From NCBI GenBank assembly GCA_003229495.1, contig QIEB01000411.1, positions 1 to 15,616 on the forward strand: DNA of 15,616 bases, in the 5' to 3' direction. The translations under genes and the position numbers were made by a program. The stretch comes from Flammeovirgaceae bacterium. GTDB taxonomy: Bacteria; Bacteroidota; Bacteroidia; Cytophagales; Cyclobacteriaceae. The notes under the pieces are model-generated. The model made no database searches. It was not told the origin of the DNA and worked only from the letters and a program-made list of their open reading frames with translations. Positions 9,166 to 15,616 of this stretch are shown here, one piece after another; positions within the stretch are counted from its first letter, which is position 1, and every line of letters starts with the position of its first letter.

Positions 9166-9593
9166 GGGTCGGAGGTCAAGCAGCCAGCCAATCGAATGAA
9201 TCCGAATTTTTCAGCAGGAAATTCAGAAAACTCACTACCCGTGAGATATCGGTCAAGAAACGTATACCTCTGAGTGTCTTCATAAAACAAGAATAACCTT
9301 AATGAAGCCCATGACTCCAAGGTGGTCAGCTTCCCGAATTGTTGAGGGGCAAATAACGCCAACGGATGTCCAACAGAGTCAAGTTTACGGATATTTCCCT
9401 TAGTATCATTAATATAAATATTGTTAAAACGATCAGAACTGACCATTCGTGCCGGAAGTTCCAGAATTTGGCTATCCAGCAATTCCCATTTCTGTCCAAG
9501 GACAGACAGGCAACAGAGCATGCTACCCAAAATAATTCCCCAGATCTTACTCAAACGTTTCAAGTTTGAAATCCGTGCCGTCGTAAACACCAT
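9162..9593 (-). CDS. Beta-propeller-like secreted protein, N-terminal piece of a frameshifted gene
   Basis: This frame carries a signal peptide (LSKIWGIILGSMLCCLSVLGQ, likely cleaved before the Gln) followed by propeller-type repeats: SSDRFNNIYINDTKGNIRKLD, with a later segment LRLFLFYEDTQRYTFLDRYL. It stops early at residue 143, just after FGFIRLAG, where the family pattern I recall continues with a SDNxLW segment. The rest of the protein is in the next frame (8764-9165), so the gene appears broken by a small out-of-frame deletion near 9164-9190. The ATG at 9591-9593 overlaps the lpxH end by 47 bp; a TTG at 9561-9563 would give a more usual start (MKRLSKIWG) and a 17-bp overlap. Either way it is coupled to lpxH. 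A secreted truncated product is possible, but loss of function is more likely. Confidence 0.6.
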   Translation of the reverse strand: MVFTTARISNLKRLSKIWGIILGSMLCCLSVLGQKWELLDSQILELPARMVSSDRFNNIYINDTKGNIRKLDSVGHPLALFAPQQFGKLTTLESWASLRLFLFYEDTQRYTFLDRYLTGSEFSEFPAEKFGFIRLAGCLTSDP

Positions 9594-10311
9594 AGGTATA
9601 CCCCTGGATCCATTCTCCTACATTAAAATAAACACTTTGGTGACTTATAGGAAGTTCCAGCGTAAGATGTCGATGTCCGTAAACATAAAAATCATGATGG
9701 TGTTTCTGTTCGATATCCTGACAATACTGATAGATTTTTTCATCACCCGCAGAGGTAAATGGCTGTGCTACCCCATTTTGGTTTCTGCTGTTCCGAGACC
9801 ATAGATGGGCCATCGCAAACCCTAAATTAGGATGGGTCCACTTAAATAGCCATTGACTAAAGCGATTGGAGAAAATGATCTTTAGCATTTTATAGGATAC
9901 CTGCCCGGGGCCCAATCCATCACCATGACCCACTTGTAAAGTAGCATTTTTCACCACAAAAGACTGTGGTTCCCGGAAAACTGAGATGTTTAGTTCCTTT
10001 GAAAAGTAGTCGAATAGCCACATGTCGTGGTTCCCGGTAAAAAAGAATACGGGTATGCCACGGTCCGTAATTTCCGCTAATTTTCCCAGGAAGCGAACGT
10101 ATCCCTTAGGTACCACATGATTGTACTCAAACCAAAAATCGAATATATCCCCCAACAGAAAAAAGCCAGCAGCCTGGTCCTGAAAGTGATCCAGCCATGA
10201 TACCACCTTTTTCTCACGTTCCCGGCTGGTTAGGTAGTCAGGTTCGCCAAGATGACAATCAGAGGCAAAAAATAGTTTTTTGCCTACGGGAAGCTGCAAA
10301 TCATGTGTCAT
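9547..10311 (-). CDS. lpxH: UDP-2,3-diacylglucosamine diphosphatase (lipid A synthesis)
   Basis: LpxH hydrolyses UDP-2,3-diacylglucosamine to lipid X and UMP, a cytoplasmic membrane-surface step of lipid A synthesis. The 254-residue product has the full calcineurin-like metallophosphoesterase motif set: D18 and H20 (SDCHLG), D55 (LGDIFDFW), N94-H95 (GNHD), H129 (GHGDG), and H213/H215 (GHRH). These correspond in order to the metal ligands of E. coli LpxH, and the spacing and GDIFDFW motif favour LpxH over other phosphoesterases. The ATG at 10309-10311 gives the expected short lead into the first motif. The gene lies 70 bp after ftsH on the same strand but a hairpin separates them, so it may have its own promoter; no exact -7 box is visible. 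Its 3' end overlaps the start of the broken propeller gene. Confidence 0.87.
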   Translation of the reverse strand: MTHDLQLPVGKKLFFASDCHLGEPDYLTSREREKKVVSWLDHFQDQAAGFFLLGDIFDFWFEYNHVVPKGYVRFLGKLAEITDRGIPVFFFTGNHDMWLFDYFSKELNISVFREPQSFVVKNATLQVGHGDGLGPGQVSYKMLKIIFSNRFSQWLFKWTHPNLGFAMAHLWSRNSRNQNGVAQPFTSAGDEKIYQYCQDIEQKHHHDFYVYGHRHLTLELPISHQSVYFNVGEWIQGYTYGVYDGTDFKLETFE

Positions 10312-10331
10312 GGCACGGGTAAAACAACAAT

Positions 10332-10358
10332 AAGATCAGGTATAATAAACCTGATCTT
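10332..10358 (-). terminator. Intrinsic terminator-like hairpin after ftsH
   Basis: A perfect 10-bp inverted repeat, AAGATCAGGT and ACCTGATCTT, encloses a seven-base loop (10342-10348). Read on the minus strand, it lies 23 bp after the ftsH stop and is followed by a T-rich tract (ATTGTTGTTTT), as expected for a Rho-independent terminator, although the T run is interrupted. It sits just before the lpxH start, so it should separate or attenuate the two genes. A dyad operator site is an alternative. Confidence 0.6.
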
Positions 10359-10381
10359 CAAAATAATCAAATATTTTGTGA

Positions 10382-12484
10382 TTATTCTTGATCGTCAGCT
10401 ATACCCTGGGTTTTTGTAGAGTCGTTTTCTTGGACCTTCAGATCCAGATCATTGGTACCGTTTTCTACCTTTAGGTGGTCCTTGGCTTCAGATATTTCAT
10501 CAGCGGTTTTACCAGTCTCATCATCTGACCTACCGTTGGTGAAGGCCTCATAGGTAGTTGGTCTCTTAAATGGTCGTTTTCCGATTAGCCTTTCCAGATC
10601 ACTTTGGAATATTATTTCTTTTTCCAGAAGTTCTTTGGCTACAATTTCCAATTTATCTTTTTTTCTTTTGAGCAGTGCTTTGATTCGATCATACGAGCGA
10701 CTTATAATTTTTCGCACTTCTTCATCAATGGTTTCCGCCGTGGTCTCCGAATAAGGTTTGTTAAAGGAGTATTCTGATTGTTTAGAATCATAAAATGAAA
10801 CATTACCGATCTTATCATTCATTCCATATATAGTAACTATACTATAGGCCATTTTAGTTACTCTTTCCAAATCACTCAGGGCCCCTGTGGAGATTTTATC
10901 AAATACTATTTCCTCCGCTGCTCTGCCACCAAGCGCCATCCCCATTTCATCCAATAGTTGTTCGGTCTGGTAAAGATATTGTTCTTTTGGAAGATATTGA
11001 GCATACCCCAATGCGGCTACCCCTCTGGGTACAATACTCACTTTTACTAACGGGTCAGCATGTTCCAGGAACCATCCCGCCACCGCATGTCCAGCCTCAT
11101 GATAAGCAATGATTTTCTTTTCCTCAGGTGAAATTATTTTACTTTTCCTCTCAAGTCCTCCAATTACCCGGTCAATAGCATCTTGAAAGTCTATCATACC
11201 AACTGCATCTTTGTCCTTACGTGCGCCAATCAACGCAGCCTCATTACAAACATTGGCGATCTCAGCGCCAGCAAATCCAGGTGTCTGGGCGGCAAGTTTC
11301 TTAGAATCCACTTCAGAGGCCAGCTTTAAGGGTTTTAAATGGACTTTAAAAATTTCATTGCGACCTACAATATCAGGCTTATCGATGCTGATCTGTCGAT
11401 CAAATCTACCGGGACGTAACAATGCATGGTCTAAAACATCCGGGCGGTTTGTAGCTGCCAGAATGATTACCCCACTATCTGTAGCAAATCCATCCATTTC
11501 TACTAGTAGCGAATTGAGGGTATTTTCCCGCTCATCATTGGATCCGGGCACCTGTCCTCTTCCTCTTGATCGGCCTATGGCATCTATCTCATCGATAAAA
11601 ACAATACAAGGTGCTTTCTCTTTGGCCTGTTTGAAAAGATCTCTGACCCGGGCCGCACCTACACCTACAAACATCTCTACGAAATCGGAACCGGATAGAG
11701 AAAAGAATGGTACTTCTGCTTCACCGGCCACCGCCTTGGCCAGCAAAGTTTTTCCTGTTCCAGGAGGTCCAATAAGCAGGGCCCCTTTAGGAATTTTGCC
11801 GCCGAGTTTAGTAAACTTGGCAGGGCTTTTTAAAAAGTCTACGATCTCCTTAACCTCTTCTTTGGCCTCTTCCAGGCCCGCCACATCCTTAAAGGAGGTC
11901 TTCACCTTGTTCTCAGCATCGAACAAGGCTGCCCGCGATTTGCCGATGTTGAAAATTTGACCTCCGGGACCAGCTCCGCCGGTCATTCGTCTCATTAAAA
12001 ACCAAAATCCGAATAGAATTAGAATAAGGAATCCCCAGGTCCAAAAGAAACCCCAGGGATCGTTTCTTACTTCAGCTGAATAATTAAGTTCACTTGCCTG
12101 TTCAGAGGGCAACTTTGAACGGAGCAATTTAAACTCATTATCGAATATTTCGTCTGAAACAACTGTAAAGCTATAGTGTGGACCACCTAGACCGCCCCAG
12201 GGCCTTTGGCTTTCAAGCTCTTGTTTGTATTTGCTGTTGTTGAGGGCCTCATCCTTAAGGGTAATTTCAACTTTTTCTTTATTCTTAATAAAAACGATCT
12301 TGTCAACATCGTTGTCCGTCACCATTTGCTCAAAACGAGATTGATTAATCTTAATGGTTTCGGTATTGTTGGTAAAATATGATATACCTACAATAAGGGC
12401 CACCAAAGTGGCAATTATCCACACCTGATAATTATTTTTCGGAGGTGGTTTATTAATATTTTTATTGCTTGGATTGTTTGCCAT
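10382..12484 (-). CDS. ftsH: ATP-dependent zinc metalloprotease FtsH
   Basis: A membrane-bound AAA+ protease, hexameric in the family, that degrades damaged or regulatory membrane and soluble proteins. The 700 residues contain two transmembrane helices (about 21-37 and 144-164) around a small extracytoplasmic domain. The AAA+ module has Walker A GPPGTGKT (239-246), pore motif MFVGVG (271-276), Walker B IVFIDE (294-299) and a second region of homology with arginine fingers (LLRPGRFDR). The peptidase has HEAGH (zinc ligands H462 and H466) and D538 in TGALSDLE as the third ligand. All catalytic residues are intact. The tail after about residue 640 is acidic and low-complexity, as usual in Bacteroidota. 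It follows rsfS by 38 bp with no -7 box between, so the two are probably one transcript ending at the hairpin before lpxH. Confidence 0.98.
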   Translation of the reverse strand: MANNPSNKNINKPPPKNNYQVWIIATLVALIVGISYFTNNTETIKINQSRFEQMVTDNDVDKIVFIKNKEKVEITLKDEALNNSKYKQELESQRPWGGLGGPHYSFTVVSDEIFDNEFKLLRSKLPSEQASELNYSAEVRNDPWGFFWTWGFLILILFGFWFLMRRMTGGAGPGGQIFNIGKSRAALFDAENKVKTSFKDVAGLEEAKEEVKEIVDFLKSPAKFTKLGGKIPKGALLIGPPGTGKTLLAKAVAGEAEVPFFSLSGSDFVEMFVGVGAARVRDLFKQAKEKAPCIVFIDEIDAIGRSRGRGQVPGSNDERENTLNSLLVEMDGFATDSGVIILAATNRPDVLDHALLRPGRFDRQISIDKPDIVGRNEIFKVHLKPLKLASEVDSKKLAAQTPGFAGAEIANVCNEAALIGARKDKDAVGMIDFQDAIDRVIGGLERKSKIISPEEKKIIAYHEAGHAVAGWFLEHADPLVKVSIVPRGVAALGYAQYLPKEQYLYQTEQLLDEMGMALGGRAAEEIVFDKISTGALSDLERVTKMAYSIVTIYGMNDKIGNVSFYDSKQSEYSFNKPYSETTAETIDEEVRKIISRSYDRIKALLKRKKDKLEIVAKELLEKEIIFQSDLERLIGKRPFKRPTTYEAFTNGRSDDETGKTADEISEAKDHLKVENGTNDLDLKVQENDSTKTQGIADDQE

Positions 12485-12522
12485 ATCAGTCTTTAGCTAT
12501 AACGGAAATTAGTAAGCCGGGT

Positions 12523-12873
12523 TTAGTTTTCCACGTAGGTAGACTGTGCATCAGCCCACAGGTCTTCGATGGCATAGTAGCTCCTTCGATCTGTGCGGAA
12601 TATGTGTACAACTACCTCTACATAGTCTAGCAAAATCCATTCCTTATTTTGTTTGCCTTCCAGATGCCATGGATGAACACTAAGGTTATTTTGCACTGTT
12701 TCCTCTATAGAGTAACAGATCGCATCGATTTGAGTATCAGAGTGGCCTGTACATATAACAAAATAATCGGCAATTGCATTCTCTATAGATCTTAAATCCA
12801 TGGTCACGATGTCCTGAGCCTTTTTTCCCCGCATTCCTTCTACCACGAATTTGCATAATTCCTGAGAACTCAT
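12523..12873 (-). CDS. rsfS: Ribosomal silencing factor RsfS (YbeB/Iojap family)
   Basis: RsfS binds large-subunit protein uL14 and blocks joining of the ribosomal subunits, lowering translation when nutrients are short. The 116-residue product has the typical length and motifs: DIVTMDLRSIENAIADYFVI near the N-terminus, HPWHLEGKQNKEWILLDY in the middle and VVHIFRTDRRSYYAIEDLW at the end. The ATG at 12871-12873 lies 59 bp from the divergent birA start, and an exact -7 box match is found in that gap. The order birA (divergent), rsfS, ftsH is one I recall from other Bacteroidota. Confidence 0.95.
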   Translation of the reverse strand: MSSQELCKFVVEGMRGKKAQDIVTMDLRSIENAIADYFVICTGHSDTQIDAICYSIEETVQNNLSVHPWHLEGKQNKEWILLDYVEVVVHIFRTDRRSYYAIEDLWADAQSTYVEN

Positions 12874-12913
12874 TTAAACTTTCTCAAATGCTTGGTATGT
12901 ACTAAATTGCACA

Positions 12914-12921
12914 CAAAGTTA
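12914..12921 (-). promoter_or_regulatory. Candidate -7 promoter box for rsfS-ftsH
   Basis: On the minus strand this reads TAACTTTG, an exact match to the Bacteroidota sigma-ABfr -7 consensus TAnnTTTG, 40 bp before the rsfS start. No TTG -33 element is found at the usual 19-21 bp spacing, so the call rests on one half-site. The region is shared with divergent birA. Confidence 0.4.
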
Positions 12922-12932
12922 CTAAAAAATAG

Positions 12933-13697
12933 TTGCATAAGGACCCCATACAATCTTTATTTATAGGCTCAAAACAATTAAAACTGCCGTCTTGTCACTC
13001 CACAAATGCAGTTGCTTCTGACTTATTGGCAGGAAACAACGCTGTGGAAGGAACCGTGATTATAACGGACAATCAAACAGCAGGCAGGGGTCAACGGGGT
13101 AATGAGTGGGAGTCACAACCAGGTAAGAACCTGACTTTGTCAATAATATTAAAGCCTGAATTTCTCCCAATATCGCAACAATTTGATCTAACCGTAGTTT
13201 CTTCTCTGGCATTGACCAATACTCTAATGGATATAGGAATGTCAAAATCACTGATCAAATGGCCAAATGACATCTATTACCACGGATCGAAGATTGCAGG
13301 AATTCTAATTGAAAATACCGTACGTTCCAATAAATTGGAATGGACGATTTTGGGTATTGGTCTCAATGTGAATCAGAGCGTATTTAGAACAGCCGGGGCC
13401 ACAAGTGTTAAATTGGAATTGAAAGAGGATATAAACCTGGAATGGGTACTCAAAAATCTGCTCCGGCGACTAAACGAATATTATGGATTCCTGAAATCAG
13501 GACGTTTCCAGCACTTAAGGACTATGTATACGGAACGCTTGATGTGGTTGGATGAGTACAGGACTTTCCATAATATAACACTCGATACCACTTTTTCCGG
13601 AGTTATTCAAAAGGTCAACGCTGAAGGTAAGTTAGTAATTGCCACAGATAATCAACAATTAGCGTTTGATTTCAAAGAAGTGACTTTTCTTGGTTAG
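12933..13697 (+). CDS. birA: Biotin-[acetyl-CoA-carboxylase] ligase, monofunctional
   Basis: Biotin protein ligase activates biotin with ATP and attaches it to the biotin-carrier lysine of carboxylases. The 254-residue product has the biotinoyl-AMP loop GRGQRGNEW (51-59), the catalytic KWPNDI (109-114) and KIAGILIE (120-127), followed by a small C-terminal domain from about 215. There is no N-terminal helix-turn-helix, so it is a class I enzyme that does not act as a repressor. The start is TTG: a TAG stop directly precedes it, no in-frame ATG follows before the first conserved motif, and the N-terminus (LFIGSKQLKLPSCHSTN) fits the family, so the rare start is well supported. The leader toward rsfS is short and shows no exact -7 box on this strand. 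Confidence 0.94.
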   Translation: MHKDPIQSLFIGSKQLKLPSCHSTNAVASDLLAGNNAVEGTVIITDNQTAGRGQRGNEWESQPGKNLTLSIILKPEFLPISQQFDLTVVSSLALTNTLMDIGMSKSLIKWPNDIYYHGSKIAGILIENTVRSNKLEWTILGIGLNVNQSVFRTAGATSVKLELKEDINLEWVLKNLLRRLNEYYGFLKSGRFQHLRTMYTERLMWLDEYRTFHNITLDTTFSGVIQKVNAEGKLVIATDNQQLAFDFKEVTFLG

Positions 13698-13741
13698 CTT
13701 GAATAATAGCACTGCAGTTTTAACATTAGCGCATAAAACCC

Positions 13742-13749
13742 TAAATTTG
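13742..13749 (+). promoter_or_regulatory. Candidate promoter of the adenosylhomocysteinase gene
   Basis: TAAATTTG matches the Bacteroidota -7 consensus TAnnTTTG exactly and lies 20 bp before the ATG. A T-rich TTTT at 13718-13721 sits 20 bp upstream, the right distance for a -33 element, but lacks the TTG core. The short leader implied is common in this phylum. Transcription would start within about 15 bp of the start codon. Confidence 0.45.
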
Positions 13750-13769
13750 TACAAACTAAGCACATAAGA

Positions 13770-15071
13770 ATGATCGATACTAAACTGACTTATAAAGTCA
13801 AAGATATAAAACTAGCTTCGTGGGGAAGAAAGGAGATCACCCTGGCAGAAGCTGAAATGCCAGGTTTAATGGCAATTAGAAAAGAGTTCGGGCTCTCTAA
13901 ACCACTTCATGGTGCACGTATTGCAGGTTGCCTGCATATGACCATCCAAACAGCGGTGCTGATAGAAACGCTTAGAGAATTGGGTGCGGAGGTCACCTGG
14001 TCCTCATGCAATATTTTTAGCACACAGGATCACGCTGCTGCTGCTATTGCGGAGTCGGGAGTACCGGTATATGCATGGAAAGGCATGAACGAAGAGGAAT
14101 TCAACTGGTGTATTGAACAAACGTTGTTTTTTGGAGACGATCGCAAACCTCTGAATATGATCCTTGACGATGGTGGGGACTTAACCAACATGGTTCTGGA
14201 TCGCTTTCCGGAAATGATATCAGGAATAAAAGGTATTTCAGAAGAAACTACCACCGGGGTTTTACGATTGAAAGAAAGGGAAAAGAATGGAACCCTTGCT
14301 TTGCCTGCAATAAACATCAACGACTCCGTGACCAAGTCAAAGTTTGACAACAAATACGGCTGTAAAGAATCTCTTGTGGACGCCATACGAAGAGCTACGG
14401 ATGTTATGCTGGCGGGGAAAGTAGCAGTGGTAGCGGGATATGGAGATGTCGGAAAGGGTTCTGCTGCATCTTTGCGAGGAGCAGGCGCCCGGGTAATGGT
14501 CACTGAGGTCGATCCGATCTGCGCGCTTCAGGCTTCAATGGACGGGTATCAGGTGAAGCGGATGGATGACGCCGTCAAAGAGGCAGATCTGGTAGTAACG
14601 GCAACCGGTAACAAGGACATTATCATAGACCGTCACTTCAGAAATATGAAAGATAAGGCCATTGTCTGTAACATTGGACACTTCGACAACGAAATCGATG
14701 TGGCATGGCTGAACGAAAATGCTCAAAAAGAAACCATTAAACCACAGGTAGATATTTACAACCTGGATGGCAAAGACATTATTTTATTGGCAGAGGGTCG
14801 GTTGGTCAATTTAGGATGTGCCACCGGGCATCCATCTTTTGTAATGTCCAATTCCTTTACCAATCAGGTGTTGGCACAAATTGAACTTTGGAAGAATACC
14901 GACAATTATCAAAACAAGGTCTATACCCTGCCCAAGCATCTTGATGAGAAAGTGGCCAATCTGCATTTGGCAAAAGTGGGGGTTGAATTAGAAACCCTGA
15001 CTCAAGAGCAGGCTGATTACATTGGCGTATCACCTCAGGGACCCTATAAATCCGACTCTTATCGATATTAG
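13770..15071 (+). CDS. ahcY: Adenosylhomocysteinase (S-adenosyl-L-homocysteine hydrolase)
   Basis: The enzyme splits S-adenosylhomocysteine reversibly into homocysteine and adenosine using tightly bound NAD, removing the product that inhibits methyltransferases. The 433-residue protein is full length for the compact form of the family, without the extra internal segment of about 40 residues found in some bacteria. Visible are the substrate-binding segment with H56 (HMTIQTAVL), D134, E159, K189, D193 and N194 of the catalytic site, the NAD-binding GYGDVG (223-228) and the conserved C-terminal end KSDSYRY, whose Lys and Tyr reach the neighbouring subunit's NAD in known structures. The ATG at 13770 gives the expected N-terminus. 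It is preceded by a good -7 box, and a SAM-dependent methyltransferase gene follows 45 bp downstream. Confidence 0.97.
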   Translation: MIDTKLTYKVKDIKLASWGRKEITLAEAEMPGLMAIRKEFGLSKPLHGARIAGCLHMTIQTAVLIETLRELGAEVTWSSCNIFSTQDHAAAAIAESGVPVYAWKGMNEEEFNWCIEQTLFFGDDRKPLNMILDDGGDLTNMVLDRFPEMISGIKGISEETTTGVLRLKEREKNGTLALPAININDSVTKSKFDNKYGCKESLVDAIRRATDVMLAGKVAVVAGYGDVGKGSAASLRGAGARVMVTEVDPICALQASMDGYQVKRMDDAVKEADLVVTATGNKDIIIDRHFRNMKDKAIVCNIGHFDNEIDVAWLNENAQKETIKPQVDIYNLDGKDIILLAEGRLVNLGCATGHPSFVMSNSFTNQVLAQIELWKNTDNYQNKVYTLPKHLDEKVANLHLAKVGVELETLTQEQADYIGVSPQGPYKSDSYRY

Positions 15072-15116
15072 CGGCTATACGAAACTAGTCATTAATTTTT
15101 CAAAAATAATTGATAC

Positions 15117-15616
15117 ATGAGTTTATGGTCTGATTTTCTCAACAACAGAGACCGGATTATTAATAAATGGCCCCACTATTTTCCGATCTATGAGCGACAT
15201 TTTGGCCCATGGGTAAACAAGTCCTTGGTATTTTTGGAAATAGGTGTGTACAAAGGAGGTTCTCTACAAATGTGGAAAAAGTATTTTGGGCCTTATGCAC
15301 AAATAGTTGGGATTGATATCAAAGAAAAGTGTAAGAAATACCAAGACGAACAGGTATCCGTACGGATTGGTGATCAATCAGATCACCGATTTTTAGCTGA
15401 GGTTATTGAAGAGTTCGGTCCCCCAGATATAGTATTGGACGATGGCAGCCATCAAATGGATCATATCACTTCTTCCTTCGAATACCTTTATCCTTTATTA
15501 AGTAAAAATGGCGTATATATGGTAGAAGACCTACACACGGCCTATTGGGAAGAGTACGGTGGAGGCATGGGTAAACCTGAATCTTTCATAGAACGCAGTA
15601 AGCAGCTTATAGACAA
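15117..15616 (+). CDS. Class I SAM-dependent methyltransferase, N-terminal part (cut by window end)
   Basis: An open frame starts with ATG at 15117 and runs without a stop to the window end (166 complete codons). It shows the SAM-binding motif I FLEIGVYKGGS (39-49), an acidic residue at the end of strand 2 (GIDI, D67), GDQ (85-87), the motif VLDDGSH (106-112) and VEDLHT (136-141). This set, especially DDGSH with EDLHT and GGG, resembles the MycE/MycF/TylF group of metal-dependent sugar O-methyltransferases and related enzymes found in glycan clusters. The substrate here is unknown; a surface polysaccharide sugar is a reasonable guess. The spacer from ahcY is 45 bp and AT-rich, with a 7-of-8 match to a -7 box (TAATTTTT) near 15093, so it may be cotranscribed or have its own promoter. 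Confidence 0.85.
   Translation, partial: MSLWSDFLNNRDRIINKWPHYFPIYERHFGPWVNKSLVFLEIGVYKGGSLQMWKKYFGPYAQIVGIDIKEKCKKYQDEQVSVRIGDQSDHRFLAEVIEEFGPPDIVLDDGSHQMDHITSSFEYLYPLLSKNGVYMVEDLHTAYWEEYGGGMGKPESFIERSKQLID

Noticed and set aside
11211..11960. A 249-codon open frame on the plus strand, antisense to ftsH
   Set aside because: It lies wholly inside the strongly conserved AAA+ region of ftsH; its composition is what the reverse complement of that gene gives, and it shows no known motif.
13711..13718. ACTGCAGT palindrome between birA and ahcY as an operator
   Set aside because: An isolated eight-base palindrome is expected by chance and is not repeated nearby.
15091..15111. AT-rich inverted repeat after ahcY as a terminator
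   Set aside because: The arms meet around a single central base and only about six pairs match, so no stable hairpin would form.

Overview
This window looks like an ordinary chromosomal segment of a Bacteroidota bacterium, most likely of the Cytophagales/Flammeovirgaceae type. The basis is the set of gene families: FG-GAP/ASPIC-UnbV lipoproteins of the kind that accompany SusC/SusD systems, an exported TPR histidine kinase, and an rsfS-ftsH pair divergent from birA. The lack of clear Shine-Dalgarno sequences and two exact matches to the Bacteroidota -7 box (TAnnTTTG) agree. I see no rRNA, tRNA, CRISPR array, insertion sequence or phage gene.

Layout. (1) 1-4586, plus strand: two tandem paralogous FG-GAP/VCBS-repeat genes joined by an ATGA stop/start overlap. 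The first lacks its 5' part; the second is complete, a predicted lipoprotein with seven Ca-binding-type repeats, an ASPIC/UnbV domain and seven more repeats. (2) 4587-4918: a spacer with no recognisable gene. (3) 4919-8743, plus: two histidine kinases, a soluble receiver-kinase (REC-HisKA-HATPase) and a membrane TPR-kinase, with no DNA-binding response regulator nearby. (4) 8764-9593, minus: a secreted beta-propeller-like gene broken into two frames. (5) 9547-10311, minus: lpxH (lipid A synthesis), then a strong hairpin separating it from the upstream ftsH. (6) 10382-12873, minus: rsfS-ftsH, a ribosome silencing factor and the membrane AAA+ zinc protease. (7) 12933-15616, plus: birA (TTG start), S-adenosylhomocysteine hydrolase with a good -7 box, and a SAM-dependent methyltransferase cut by the window end.

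The right half is housekeeping: biotin attachment, ribosome hibernation control, membrane proteolysis, lipid A synthesis and the methylation cycle. The left half is more accessory: outer-surface repeat proteins and signalling kinases. I do not find a clear new defence or mobile system. The points most worth following are the double-propeller architecture of the duplicated FG-GAP genes, the orphan receiver-kinase/TPR-kinase pair as a possible phosphorelay, and the damaged propeller gene behind lpxH.
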